From: Allantophomopsis cytisporea
Taxonomy: Eukaryota > Ascomycota > Leotiomycetes > Phacidiales > Phacidiaceae
DNA: 64,000 nucleotides
Direction of reading: 5' to 3'
NCBI GenBank assembly: GCA_024752435.1
Contig: CP103037.1
Location: forward strand, 2,480,001 to 2,544,000
Positions 42,745 to 56,000 of this stretch are shown here, piece after piece. The number at the start of each line of letters is the position of its first letter. Position 1 is the first letter of the stretch. The notes under the pieces are model-generated. The model had not been told where the DNA came from, did not search any database, and saw nothing but the letters and a program-made list of their open reading frames with translations. The position numbers and the translations under genes were made by a program.

Positions 42745-45618
42745 GACAGCATGGATGTGATGTTCTGCGTATCGCCAGTGAGATCCTTGTCGTGTCTTGA
42801 AGATGATCTACGCAATTACAGGGAGGATGGATGATCTGTGAAGCGATGTTCACTGAGATTGTTGATATTCACATCTCATCTCAGTAACAAGTCAAGAGAT
42901 CACGTAGGAGCATACGATCTCAAGGGGTCTATGCTTGTCGCAATAATTTGTGAGGCTCTGTGCCAAATGTGCTTTTCTTTTTCAAAGCCTATTCGCATGG
43001 TTTTTGCATCTATCCTTACGCTCACTACAATCTAAGCCTTTTTGATCTTTAGTTACGAAGCAATGATCGGAGACCGAAGTTCTGAAGGCCTGTGTGTTCC
43101 ATATTGCAGATTCACTAGTCTAGCCACGAGTGGCTCAAGTCTCACAGATATTGCATACTGTGCCATGATGCCTTTGTCACCGACATATCCATGTGTTTTC
43201 GGTGCAGTGATGATAGCATATCTGGAATAAACAAGAGCTGAGTTGTTAAAATTACCAAAGCTTCAAGATCGGTAAGGATCCACAGCCGTAACTTTAATAT
43301 ATATATGTTATGCACGTAAGGTGCATACATACTTATATACTTACGCTTTGTTCTGCGAGCCAATCATCAAAAGTCCAGTATAAAACCTGTTAATTTCTAA
43401 CACCACACATACTTAGTTAGCGTAATGGAGCATGATAAATATGTCTTGACCATGATACACTTTGGACAGTATGAATGTACATACTGTAGTGCTTCGGAGC
43501 TGTGATTCTTCATGGATTATAGGATGATGTGCGAGGACTCAGGCGGCGAGACTGGACATCGAAGACGTAATTTGTTGAAAGTAGCAGAATGTCACTGGGT
43601 AAAGGAATGACCATCTTTACGCCGCTTACGTTTGGTGAGCGCCACGATTTCATTATTGGCGTGAGATGTGGAGACTGTCGTGAGGCGATATTCGGTAGAC
43701 CCGAGAAGCGTTTGAAGGGTAAAGGGAATTTGACATGAGTGGAGTGAGGAGCGTAAAATGCTGGAGTGGAAGATATGTGCTCTTATGATATGTTCATAAG
43801 TAGTTTGAGTGAAGTGACTGTTTGAGTACGTATACATGGTTTATACTTCGTGCCCTAAATACTGTGCAAGTTCACCAAGTGCACCAATTGGATTGAGATA
43901 TGTATTTACATTATATCCATATCATATGTACTCATAGATATGCATACTCAGTCCATAGGTATACAGACAGTGTTACCTGATTGCACAATAACATTATTAT
44001 ATTATTAATAGCACGCTCGACGATGCATCATCCATAACGAACCACTGATGTATCCTCACAAAAGAAGGTTCCATACTGGATCATAGCATTCACTAGAACC
44101 GAGTAAGTTGTGACATATGTACTCTCTGCAACTTGACCACGATGCTTGGTCGACTTTCGCACAAAGATATGCACCTTATATACTGCGTACTTGTACGGTA
44201 ATCGAGGGATGCTCTGATGTGATACAGTACTTCTCAATATTCCATGATCATACCCATCAGAACAGAATGAATAGCCGTGGTAGAGAATGTACCCCATAAA
44301 TACTGGAGAGATCGTCATAATGATTTCCAGAACTTGGAAATAAAGCAAAGCAAATTCTAAGAACTCACGAACTGTAAATATCAAAAAAGTGATGCGGTCA
44401 TAATGTTAACTGTAGTCTACGCTTCCAAAACGGACTGGGAGCCGCTATAACCATAAGCAGCTTAGTATCTCCTAACTTTAAGCTAAGCTCAGACGTACAA
44501 GGTGTCAACACTCATTACTACCTAATGTACCTACATTACTTTCCTTACTTTGCCATCCATGAGAATACCCCATGAGTACATGAGAATTGCACTGAATAAC
44601 TCACAACGGCCGGCTGTCACGGATGCTTGAGGAAGTATATCCTGAGTATCAAGCTACTGTCTCAGCAACAATGTAGTAAGGACAGACAATCTATAGTATT
44701 CCAACACTCCCTAAGATATGGAATATATGTACCCCAGAACATGAACGGCTAATTTCATTCTCTAAGTAATGTACTACTTGGATGTGCTTTTTCGAGGGCT
44801 GGTATTTTCCCTTTCTGCCCCTTGCTCTGGTCAGGGTTCAATGCTATGCGAAGCCCATTACCCAGTTTTGAATAAGAACACCGGAGGACGCTTCTGCGTG
44901 GTTTGATCATGTGCCCTTACAGCTTATGAAAGGAATATTGATGCTTCATGTATTGTATTCATACCGTGAGTATTATGTACTGACTAAGGGAATTCTCCGG
45001 AGCTTTGATAATATATATATATATATATATACCACTAGCACGAATGTATGCAAACAACAAACGCCGCCATGATGCTCTGCACAGAAACCCCATCTTCGCA
45101 AGAGCAATGGATCCATAGAAGACGGGACAGAGTCCAGACTAAGCCCATGGTCATTTTTCAAGCCACAATCCGCGGTAAAGCTGGGTGTTGTAACCCAGCC
45201 GCTGTTTTGAAAGGATGGACAGAGTGTGGAGGCGGACTAAGAGCTTAACGAGATATGGATACAGCATTTCTAGATGTGCCCGCACTCGCCATCATTCCAA
45301 GATCTGTGCATGCAGCCGTGGAGAGTGAAGCCACACGTAATTTGATTGAAAGAGGCTCTTCTATCATTGCGTAATCCAATTGGGGTCTTCATGTTGAGCT
45401 CGTAAGTACAGTACCTGATCGACCGATGGATTGGTCTAGGTGTGCAAACTACTGGTAAGCTTATGCCGATGAGCTCTTGAAGCTCTGAAGGGATCCATAC
45501 CTTACTTCGGATTCCCTCAGTGCCACTGTAGCTTATGCTACTTCCGTCATTGATGATGTAGCTGAGGCTATGTCATCGAAGGAAGGGTCTTCCACAAGCT
45601 CTTGCCCAAAGAGCAAAG
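42745..45618. other. Gene-poor 2.9-kb stretch
   Basis: It has many short ORFs, the longest 118 codons on the minus strand at 44028-44384, and none has recognisable similarity or splice support. It contains an (AT)10 microsatellite at 45011-45031. It ends in the promoter of the gene at 45756. Confidence 0.45.
45011..45031. repeat. (AT)10 microsatellite
   Basis: An uninterrupted AT dinucleotide run lies in intergenic DNA. Confidence 0.9.
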
Positions 45619-45625
45619 TATATAA
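45619..45625 (+). promoter_or_regulatory. TATA box of the hydrophilic protein gene
   Basis: TATATAA lies 137 bp upstream of the ATG at 45756. It is followed by a pyrimidine-rich leader, as is usual for strongly expressed fungal genes. Confidence 0.55.
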
Positions 45626-45755
45626 CCTTTTTATCTCGACCGATTCCTCTTCTTCCATCATACCAACTCATCAACAAGCACTCATACCTCCAAAACACTT
45701 CAAACCAAACCTCAAACCTTCTTACTTAATACAAAATAACATCAACAAATTCATA

Positions 45756-46804
45756 ATGGATAAGGCAAAGGCAGCAGTTTCCGGATTCCTTTCCAAGGAC
45801 GGAAAGCACGACACCACTGTTCACGAGACTGGTAAGTAATCAATGATTTCATCCCTCGTTTCACTCGAAAAGATACTGATTCGCTCTTTAATATAGTTAA
45901 CCCAGCTGTTACCAATGAGCATGTCACCAAGACAAGACATGAGCAGGCTACCACTGCCGTTGATCGTGAGATCCACCAAGATCATCACCACACTTCCGTC
46001 CAGCCGGTCCAGGACAAGCAAGTCCTCCCAGAGCAGCACGAGCACAACCTTGCTGGAGTTCAGCACAAAGAGGTCCATCACGGTAACAACGACCATGTAA
46101 AGAGCAGACTTGAGGCCGAGAGAGCTCAATTCAAGGATACTCGTGAAGTTGGCGAGACTCAGCACACTGCCTCTGTTAACCCAACTGTTGCTGGTGAGCA
46201 CGTTCACCACCACGTCCACGAGACTATCCAGCCAGTTATTCAGGTAAGTCAGCTCCAAAAATAAATTATCAGTTCGAAATATGTTTCGGCTACGTGAACA
46301 ATGCTGATTATTCTATAGCGCGAGACCATTCAACCAAGCGTTGTTCACTCCACCATTCCAATTCACGAGGTCCACCATAACGAGGCTAAGCATCACACTG
46401 CCTCTGCCCTCCCAGCTGTTTCCATGTCTGAATTCCAGAAGCAGGGAGGTGCAATCGGAGGTCGTGAGGAACGTACCGATGCGTTCAAGGGCGAGCCAAG
46501 ATCTGTTGGTGGTACTCTTGGAGGTCATGGTGCCTCTGGCACCACCTCTCTCACTGAGCGTGAGAGTGGTTCTCACGGAACTCATGGTCACCACCAGTCA
46601 GGAACTTCAGGAGTTACCCAAGGAAATTATGAGGGTGGAGCTGTCGGCTCCACTACCAACACCACCCATGGTTACAATGACTCTACCACCGGCCGTGGTG
46701 TAGGTAACGACAGCACTACTACTACCAAGAAGCCAGGTCTCATGGATAAGCTCAACCCAATGAAGGACTCTGACAGAGATGGCAAGAAGGGTATTATGGA
46801 TTAA
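45756..46804 (+). CDS. Hydrophilic His-rich protein, 'allergen'/LEA-like family
   Basis: Three exons, 45756-45831, 45897-46243 and 46319-46804, with introns of 65 and 75 bp, give 302 residues. The start at 45756 is preferred over an upstream in-frame TTG/ATG because of the TATA box and the AT-rich leader. The protein is very hydrophilic, lacks hydrophobic segments and is rich in His, Thr, Gly and Glu. Two copies of a VNPxVxxEHV-type motif (VNPAVTNEHV and VNPTVAGEHV) each precede HH-rich stretches, and ETIQP occurs twice around the second intron. It ends KKPGLMDKLNPMKDSDRDGKKGIMD. Similar proteins are annotated as 'allergen' in other filamentous ascomycetes; a stress-protectant role like LEA proteins or hydrophilins is inference. 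Confidence 0.8.
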
Positions 46805-48291
46805 AAGTTCTTTGCATGTTGATACGACGACAAGATTGAAGCAAGCACTTGGGTGCTCTGGCGTACTATTATTTCTTTTTGGAGCGTGGAGATGGATAGG
46901 TGTAAATTAATCGACTCTTAAAAACTCTATCCTGAAAATACCCCTGTCTTGATTGATGAGATATGCTGGAAAGCTTCTTTGTGATATAAAACTTGTTACC
47001 AATCATTGAATGAACATATATCTTTGATAATACAGCTTTTATATTCTGTAATCATCCTAGGGATGGAAATAATCCGACGTTTGTCAAGTTGTATAACAAT
47101 GCGCACGAGCATTGCCACCAGTGTCAACCAAGCCTGCTTTATTAGCCGCAACTCACCGTGTGGACATGATCTTTGTACTTCATGTCTGATTTGCTATTAT
47201 GATTTGTTAGTCACATGATGCACTATTCCAACATATCTATAAAACAAACAATCCGTAAATTAGTTGAACCAAACTATCCTTCTTCTGTGTTCTGCTTTTG
47301 TATGCCCTCTTGGATCCATGTGATCGATGCAAAGAAGATATGTAGATTAAATTTGTATCCTCAAACTTGATAGGGCTTTCTTCCAATATAAGCATAAATT
47401 ACGCCATCAATTTCACTACTGTGGACGCTTACTGAATGAAACTCGTTACGACTTTCTTCAAATCATGTCGCCGATTTCATACAAGGATAGCCTTTTTTTA
47501 ATAGACAACAATTCTCTTATCACTTTTGACGAAGCAAAGACTACTTCGATTTCCTCGAAAACGGTCTGTTAATCCCATCACGCAAACAATTCCCTCATTG
47601 ACAACTGCGCTCGATGTCGGACGTCGTGTCTACTACATATGTCTTTGGAAATGCCGCATTCATCTCCCTGTAAGCACCAATTTATCACCTACAGCACGTG
47701 AACAATATGACCTTCCCTGTCTCCGATAGATTCCGTACCATGAATAGGACGAGGCGGTGCAAGTTACCTACCTAGCAAGCACCCCAGTTTCTCAATCAAC
47801 CTATCAGCAGTAAGGAATTTCCAACATCTTTTCACTCAAAGGGCTGGTATTACTGTCAGATAGTCGGAGCGAGACGCAACTTCCCGATGGAATCGAACCA
47901 TCTCTGCGTGTTTGCGTCCACTGTAGTCTGATTGTGGGGAGAGGATCTTCGAGAATGACCCGAGCATCAGATGACTTTGCGGGGTCTCATCATTGATCTC
48001 AGCAAGGGACTTTTGTTTTCGACCTATTTGACTTTGGTTTCTTCAGATCATACTGCTAAGCCTACAATTTTGAATAAGGGTTTAATCTAAGGGTCTTCTT
48101 GGGTTGGGATGCATGCTGCACGGTTGTTTGGCGTCGGCGACATCCGTTATCATCAAGGATCAAACTCATTAGTAGTGTATTTGCATGTACGAGAAGATGA
48201 TTGTGTGAACACAGTGTTACTATAATATTGATGTGTTTCGACGAGAAGAAAAAAAGGTAGATGGCGTACATCTAGATGATGATATGTAGCT
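46805..48291. other. Intergenic region without a supportable gene
   Basis: About 1.5 kb holds the 3' end of the hydrophilic protein gene and short unrelated ORFs only. Confidence 0.45.
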
Positions 48292-48737
48292 TCACAGCTG
48301 ACAATAGTGATGCCTATGCTGCCCATCCCATAGTGTGTGTATATATATAAATATCTCCTTGACGCCAACATGCTCGACTGCGATATTTCCCCATAAACGC
48401 CTGACTGCCGTATAAATGCCGAATCCCAAAATTACTGACCAAATACCATTCTTTGCGGAGGATGTCTTCCGACTAAAAGTGCTCGACGCGGTAGATGAGA
48501 GGATTCGACCGACAGATGCATCCAGTGTAGGACCTGAGATACAGTCAGTATTTGCGTTTATATTCGAGAAAGCCATGGGTAGTGTGATAGCCCTGGTTTT
48601 ACCACTTACTTCGACTCGAGGTTTTCATCCTTCAAGGTGGCCTTCAGTGGCATTACAAAAGGCAATGTCAAGGCAGCGGATGTGTATATTGTGACCAAGG
48701 AAGCGGTGCCGACTTTTGCGAGAATTGGTAGAGTCAT
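48292..48737 (-). CDS. Small putative membrane protein, uncharacterised
   Basis: Exon 1 is 48737-48610. It encodes MTLPILAKVGTASLVTIYTS and a hydrophobic continuation, and ends at a strong GTAAGT donor. The best in-phase second exon is 48472-48292, after CTTTTAG, giving 102 residues with a second hydrophobic stretch (NGIWSVILGFGIYTAV). Both segments look like membrane helices. An alternative acceptor (CTCAG near 48556) would give a shorter product of about 62 residues. I do not recognise the family. The first exon is the firmest part; the C-terminal end, which runs into a TATATATA/ACACAC region, may be wrong and could have a further intron. Confidence 0.45.
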
Positions 48738-50500
48738 TTTGTTTTTTATTTTTCGTCTTTTTGTCAGCCGTGTAATTGGAGACCGAAAGTTGGCTTGTCG
48801 CGAAGGCAGTGGGTGGCTGTAGATTTGATCGAGGCGGGTGGTGATGTTCGATGAGAAATATGGAGGCCGTTGTGGGAAATGTGTTGGTTGTGTGTGTGTA
48901 TGTTTGAGATATTCTCGAGGCTTCTCCTTCGATTGTTTTCTTTCTTGTCGTTGAGGAGGTAGGAGAGAGTGATTGCCGATGGATTTCGATGAGATAGATT
49001 TATGGATGATAATGTCCAGGGTGCTCACACACACATATATATACGTTTTATATTATATATAGTTACATAAGGTCGAAGGGTGTCTGCATGGGGAAAGTGC
49101 GGTTTGACAGTGTGTGTCTAAGGTATGATAGATATGTGGGTGACGAGTGATCTTGGATGGATGTCGTGCTCCCCTGGGCCTGACAGTTAGTTTTTCTTGG
49201 GTCTGTTTCTCCTCTCGTTCCAGCAACTAATTGACTTGATTCCTCAATACCTTACTGCAAAGTCATGACTCTCACTCCACAACTCATCACTCATAAATTG
49301 TTTGGAAGAAGGCTGCAGCGCCAGAACCCACGATCACCTCATGTGTGGATCAAAGACGTCCGAGGAATGCCCCGGACCGCTCCGGCATCGCGTGATGTTC
49401 ATGCCGCTGTGTATGGGCTGCCCCAAAGATCCGAAAATGCGTCCTTAACCGGTAAAGGTTTTTGCCAGCTGTGATTGACGGCGATGCGGTGCTGATACCT
49501 ACATTAGGCGTGTAAGGTACTTACTTGACTGTATCTGTCGGAGCTGACAAAGCTTTTTTTTTATTAAACTGGTAGAAGTATAACTTTACCTTACTAGGTA
49601 CCTATCTTTACTCTTGGAGACTTAGTGTGTACACAGTGGAGGGTGACTATCTACGATTGCATTGATTTGCCTTTGACTGCAGCCGGACGAGACTTGACGA
49701 TTCAAGCAACAAAGCTGAAATGACGACTCATAGAGTCATGTGAATGTGAATATGAGTGAGTGAGTACCTTCAATCATGTACGCCAGCACACAACGGTTCT
49801 CATTCACGAAGTTTGCTGTCACTCACGTATTTACTCATTCACACTATTTTGGTAGTCCTCGACCCCATCAGAAAAAGGAAAGCCGAAACCAAATGGCACT
49901 CTACATAGCACATACAAACAATACTCGTACGATACTGGGGTACTTACAACATGACAATTATAATGGGGATAATCCAAATAGAAAAAGAAAAAGAAAAAGA
50001 AAAATTAAAAGAAAAATTAAATCAACCAGGACAAATAAAGATCAGGGAGAAAAAGAAGAAGAGACTCTGTGCCTCGCCTGGTCTATGCCTGTCGGTGAGT
50101 GTTTCAAGGTTATAAGATTGGGATCGAGCAACAAGTATGGGGTTTGGAATCCACAGGCCTACGCAGCTTCTCTCTATTGATGTCCCTTTCTTTGACTTTG
50201 ACTTTGACTTTGATCCTCCTCGACTCCCCCTTCTCCTCCTTCTCCTTCTCCTTCTCCTTCCCAGTCATCCAGTCCCCTCTCTCTGTATATGTCTCTCCCC
50301 CTGCTTTCGATCAAACTCCCCCCTTCTATGCTTTAATCTGCCCTATTGCGGAGTATCTAGGTATGGTAATGCTGTGCATGCATCTAATTATTAGTGAATA
50401 CCACCATACTGAATTCCGCAGATTCCACTCTACTGACTGGACTCTCTGAAGATCAATTATATGGATACATATGTCCGTGTGCTGCTTAAGTACCAACGCC

Positions 50501-50533
50501 ACTCGACTCGACTCGACTCGACTCGACTCGACT
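50501..50533. repeat. (ACTCG)6 tandem repeat
   Basis: Six perfect copies of ACTCG and a partial copy lie in intergenic DNA. Confidence 0.9.
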
Positions 50534-51307
50534 GGAATTGTGAATACATATCCATATTCTACTATCCATGGATACAGAAAACACATAGAACAGACAGCTG
50601 TGTGGCATGCCCCCACTACTACGTACGGTAACGTGGACATGCAAATGCCCGGGACTTTTGCTGCGGCCGCGTAGTCGTGCTAAGCTCTAATTATTCTTAT
50701 CAACGGTGTCATCCATGCTGTACATACGCTGCCTCTTCACTTCTCGCTGGAACAGCACAGCAATCTACAATGTGCATCTTGTGTTACGCGTGAACACTCC
50801 CCAGCAACCTAAACTTGCTTCACGCACATGCATACATGCGCAACACCCTTCTTACGTTTCTACCCCAGTTCAAAAAAAGAAGACCCTGCTTTTCCTGAGA
50901 ACACATCGAAATTGATCTGTGAGCCATTTTCCCCACCTACCTTCAAATCCCTTCAACTCAAACATTTTATACGGCTCCCGATTTAGGAAAATTTCAGCTG
51001 TCCCAATAGGAGATAAAAGGAATGCCTAGGTAGGATAATGTACGGGGGACCTCTTTAAAGGCTCCCAGCTTGATACAAGTTCTTTCAAGCAATTCTACGC
51101 CTAGCTCTCTCATGTCTAGAACAATGCCGTTTACTAGCTGAAAACTGTATCAGCCTCGCCAAATTGGCACCCGGGAAAGTAAGTGCTCGAATTGTATATT
51201 TGGTCGAGCTAGGTACCAAAGGCTTTTGTTATCTACAGTAATTAGAGCACGAGCAAGAAGGCTCGCGACGTCGAGAACAACGCTCACGCAAGCTCGGCAT
51301 TTGAGTG

Positions 51308-51330
51308 GAGAGAGAGAGAGAGAGAGAGAG
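51308..51330. repeat. (GA)11 microsatellite
   Basis: An uninterrupted GA dinucleotide run lies in intergenic DNA. Confidence 0.9.
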
Positions 51331-52019
51331 CCAGATCTACAACGATTCTAGGTTTCAACGAAGCAGGATTGGCACGTAGGCGAGTAGACAAAGTAAATCG
51401 TTGAAGGACGTAACTGGAAAAGTAGGTGGAGAAAAAGTTTGAAGGGAAGGTCAAGATTCAATTCCCGACTTCTGGAGCCGTATAAGGATCAATCCCGATA
51501 TGCTGGAATACTAATAAGGTAGATCAAAGTTGTTGTACGATTGGTTTCCATACATAAAGATTTGTGAAGGTGAGTAAGAGACTAAGAGACTAAATCTATA
51601 AGATATCATCTCCTTAAATGAATTATAGAGCAACCTTTCTGTTCTCAGTAATGGATTTGTTGGGTCTATCAGTCTCTGGCTCTTGAAAATCTATGAGTGC
51701 TCGATCTTTTCAAGTTTTCCAGTACTAAAAATCGTGAGGAGATGATGGGGAATTATACGATGTGGATTACTATCAGTCTTGCAGACGTCCAAACAAAGGT
51801 TGTGGTCGTGACTTAAGCCCTTGAGGCTGTGGTCAGAAGCACCTCAGGTCATCAGATTTAACAAAGAGATCCATCTTTTTATGGACAACGAAAGCCTCGC
51901 CATAGACATAGCATACATCACTGAGATACATCGCCGCACCACTTCCTATAATAATAAAGCATAAAAAGCTCTTAGCACCGCCACAACACTAATTTTGACA
52001 GTATCACTTGAAAAGCAAT

Positions 52020-52199
52020 ATGATACCATCACTCGGACCAAATCACACAGGTACCATCACTGGTATAGCTATGGCGAGCATTGTGATCTTCCTCCTTCTT
52101 GCACTCTGCGTACGCAAAACTTACATATTCCATATGAAAGCTAGGCGACAAACAAGGGGCCAACACGCTATGGAAGCCAAGCTGCCACGCCCATGTTAA
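52020..52199 (+). CDS. Small ORF with one predicted membrane helix
   Basis: This 59-codon frame starts at the ATG at 52020. After an Asn/Thr-containing start it has one hydrophobic segment (GIAMASIVIFLLLALCV, about residues 19-35), followed by a basic tail (RKTYIFHMKARRQTR). The positive-after rule would put the tail in the cytosol. I recognise no family. A GT at the HTG/TIT position could be a splice donor, so it may be only part of a gene or a remnant. Confidence 0.3.
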   Translation: MIPSLGPNHTGTITGIAMASIVIFLLLALCVRKTYIFHMKARRQTRGQHAMEAKLPRPC

Positions 52200-52938
52200 T
52201 CGGCCCTCCCACCAACCTCATACATCATACATTGGGGTCAAATAGGGAGAGAACCATGGCAATGGGGTCCAAGTGGGCTGTATCTGTGGAGATAGAGATG
52301 CATAGGCGGGGTAGTAATGGCGACGCTGTTAAATGGAACAACTCCACTCCAATATGGATTTTGGGTCTCCGGCCGCGCGGGTAGTGGGGAAGCGACTCTC
52401 ATACGACCGTGACGATTTTGTTCCGTCACCTCGTACTGGCAATCTTGCTTGGGCCTTGACATCTCCATGTATCAGGACGGAAATTTGTGGAGGCTGTAAA
52501 AGCCGTAGGGCTGGTCTGCAGGTGAAGTTGAAGCTCAGGCGTCATAGGGGTCGTTCGTGTTTTGAAGATCCTCCGAGCTCGCAGATGCTGATCGAAATGA
52601 TATGATAATCTGATAAGATAATTTGAATGTGGGTCTCATCCATTTGTGGGTCATGGATCAATGGTCGAGCGATCATGATGTGAGAACTGGAACCATTCTG
52701 CGGATACCATCACTCCGAGAGAACACCATGTATATTCTTGTTGTGTCTGAGTTCAATAGGAGATTTTATCGAGATGAGTTTCTTTGTTGGCTGGCTTGGT
52801 GAGATCAGACCCCTGCATCTTCAGGGCCTCAGTACTTCAGTATCCCTGCGAATGCGCTTGTGGGCCAATGGAGGACTGAATCGCTGTATCAGGTTACATA
52901 ATTTCATATAAGCGAAGTGCACTCAACAACAACCAATT
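52200..52938. other. Region upstream of tRNA-Gln(TTG)
   Basis: Overlapping short ORFs lie on both strands at 52193-52605, with GC higher than the surroundings and no recognisable family. This could be remnant coding DNA. No gene is called. Confidence 0.35.
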
Positions 52939-53021
52939 GGTTGTATAGTGTAGCGGTTAGCACGCCAGATTTTGAGACTACTCTGAATTCTGGAGACCTG
53001 AGTTCGATTCTCGGTACGACC
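52939..53021 (+). tRNA. tRNA-Gln(TTG) with a 12-nt canonical intron
   Basis: The acceptor is GGTTGTA with TACGACC, the D-arm is GTGTAGCGGTTAGCAC, and the anticodon stem CCAGA/TCTGG encloses a 19-nt loop. Taking a 12-nt intron at 52976-52987, right after position 37, leaves the loop TTTTGAT with anticodon TTG (52972-52974), which reads CAA. The T-arm CTGAG-TTCGATT-CTCGG is intact, giving a 71-nt mature tRNA. Its D-arm is uninterrupted, in contrast to tRNA-Gln(CTG) at 40886. Confidence 0.9.
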
Positions 53022-56000
53022 TGGTATCTTCCACAACATTCTTTTTGTATTTTTCTTGCTCAAGTCAATGACTACCATCTTCTTTTTGAGATGATTAAAT
53101 TTTTATAGAAGTCGAGGAATCGAGTTAGTTATGCTGTACTATTAGAGTAGCATAATCTGTTAGATACACTATGTGGGGAATTATTTGATATGACTTTAGT
53201 TATCTGCGTATAAATTGGTATATCATTCCGAAGACCGTGAGGCTACGTAATCTTTGAAAAATTGAATGGTTTGTTATGTCAGTGTACGGTCTCGTGGGTT
53301 TATGACTGGCTATTTACAGATATCGAAGTATTGTATAAATTGCTGATACTTCTACAACCCGAATCAACAAAGTTGATACGAAGGAATAACCACCGGAAAA
53401 TGGGGTAAATGGGCACAAAAAGCGGCAGATGTTCGGAATGTCGATACCAAGTCAAAATTTTCATAGCATGCCGCTTAAGAGGGTGGGAGATATGGAGAGT
53501 ACTTAGTTATTTGTGAGATTGAGGACTCGATATAGTGAGCATAGGCATTCATAGTTATATAACTTCTCTATGTTGTTTCAATCTGACAGTATAATCAGAA
53601 GATTTCATTCGAAATTCCAAAAATGTGAAGCTGTATGATCTTGGAAACGTATTCTTGTGGAATGACTGCAGACTACAATATTGCCGCAAGAAAGTTATCA
53701 TTACGCTTACGCACAACGAAATTGCTGAAAGAAGAAATGAACCCTCGAACCTCGAAAGTGAGCATACCAACTGAACATGACTTACTAAGAGAAAAGAAAG
53801 AGCTGTTAGCCTCCTAAGATTGTTATTATTACCGTATCATAATCTGCCACGAGAAATTTGGCTTCAATTTCGCCTGAACTTTGGCAAGTATTGTAAGACT
53901 TCTATAATATAGAATCGGAACATGTCACGAGACCGGGTATACAGCAGATTTGGGTATTGAGTCGATTGAAGGAGAAAGCGAGCAGGATTGCACTCTACAA
54001 CTATTTAAATACTACGTAGTGGTGTGGTAGATACCTAATCGAATAATTGAGTAAAAGTGAGAATCATTCATATTTACATTCACGCTGAAGTAAGGTCTGT
54101 ATATTGACTATATATATTGATAGAACATGGGCAATATACAAATGCAAAGTGGCATCGTCCACAAATTTCGTAACAGTAGATATAATAAAAAATTCATAGC
54201 ATGGGTTCGATTTCTGTCGTCCTCACGTAATTACCAGAGATATAAGTATCTACTGATTAATTAAAGAATCAAATTATATTAAGATTGTTATACATATCGC
54301 TTTGTTGGAGCCATTTATCGCAATTTTTGTAAATTACTTTGCACTTGCTATACTATACCCACTTTCTCTATAAAGGGCCTAAAACATCAGCCTAATAGAC
54401 GGTCAACATCTTCGTTGTTCTTTCACCTTTTATATTAAAGTCTATCTGTAAAAAATGCTGCATATGCACATGAAACGAAATACAGGAGTATGTCAGATAG
54501 GAGATATTTTCAGACAGAGAGGCCCAGTAGTTCTAGGCAAGGAGACTGGTTGGTGTTGTTGGAAATGATATCATGCAATTTTCATAACGAGACCAATAAA
54601 AAAAGTCTGAAGGTGGGAAATGTGTAGCTCAGGATCAAAATTATGTCAAATGTAGTCGAGTGTTACATGCGAAAATAGCAGACTTCTCAACAAGGTCTAA
54701 GGAAATCAAGTTTCTCTATTGAATGACATCAGAATCCTCTTCTTTATCAGTGACTAACATCGAAGTATTGCTTTACGGCCACACTTTATTATTAGATGAA
54801 AAGCAAGACTATACAGATATTATCCAGCCTCAAGTGTTTCGCAAGTTTCTCATTCAAGTCTGCTAAAATAAACACTCCGATATATATATCTGACACAAGT
54901 ATTACACAAACTAAGCTCAAGAGCTTCTCACATATTTGGAAAAGTACTATTATCACCATACCTTCAAGAGCGCTGACTGTTGATAGAAGTATAATGGCCT
55001 CCACCATGTCGTTCTAGGAATATATACAATCTATAAAGTATTTGAGACGTCTGGTCTGCTGTAGAACTGAGTTGAATGGAAGCGATAATGAACGCTGTAA
55101 TCGTGACGAGAAGATTATCAAGTGATGAAATGATTAATGATATCGGATCCGGAAAAATCAAGCACGGAACGTGTGGCTCTCAGTTGCGATGGAAGCTGGG
55201 CACAAGAGAGCCCATGGATAATTAATCAAAGTCAAATCAATACCTTATGAATAGAGCGGTCTGTTGTTTCGAAATTCAAATTTCCCTCAATATATTTGAC
55301 AAGAAATTCCTCAACCATAATAGCACTTGAAAACCTTTTTGACTCCCTATTTTCTGCTTCCATGGGTTGTAGTTCCCTCAAGCAGCCACGGACTGCGCAG
55401 CAATCTGGAACTTGTGTAATAGAGAAAGTGTTGTTTGTAAGATAGCCAGCCCTAGATACTTTTATTAAACGCGTAAACCTCTAAACTTCAGAGGTAGGCG
55501 TATGCCATAATTCCATTCAAGGACCAAAAGCTTTCTGAACAGTTCAAATCGATACTATGATATTTCAAACAACGAAAACAACAACTCATCCAAAGGTTGC
55601 TCAGTGATAGCGGACGAAACGAGAAAGCTGGAGAGATACACACTGAGATGTGGTGAGGGCTCAAGAGCGTCTTCTTTCATCACTGGATCAGAAAGAGTAT
55701 CTGTTTACCTGCCAGGGTTACTCCCATACTATTGCCAATGGTAAGAATGTTGGAGCATTGGGAGAGAAAGGGACGCTGTGTTAAACATGGTTTTACTTGA
55801 ATGTTAAATAATCTCGTTGGTACGGTTGCTTTGTGAATCGCCAGCTGGCTACCAAAGACATGAAATAAGGCCTCGTTAACTCCGACTCGAGTAGGAACAT
55901 CAGTAGAAGACGATGCAGTCAATACAGCCGTAATGGCGAGGAACGAAAAGGACAGCGGAGTATGATGGAGCAAAAACTCACTGCTGAAGAGCTTGTAAGT

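Larger units (their letters stand above)
48738..52019. other. Gene-poor 3.3-kb stretch with simple repeats
   Basis: It contains a GAAAAA-type A-rich tract at about 49979-50020, a CTTTGA/CTTCTC-rich region at 50190-50265, (ACTCG)6 at 50501-50533 and a GA microsatellite at 51308-51330. The longest ORFs (up to 134 codons) are low in complexity and carry no family signature. Confidence 0.45.

Noticed and set aside
44028..44384. 118-codon minus-strand ORF
   Set aside because: No family signature, composition of non-coding type, no splice-supported extension.
54200..54230. GGGTTCGATTTC, like a tRNA T-arm
   Set aside because: No T-stem pairing and no upstream tRNA arms can be built.
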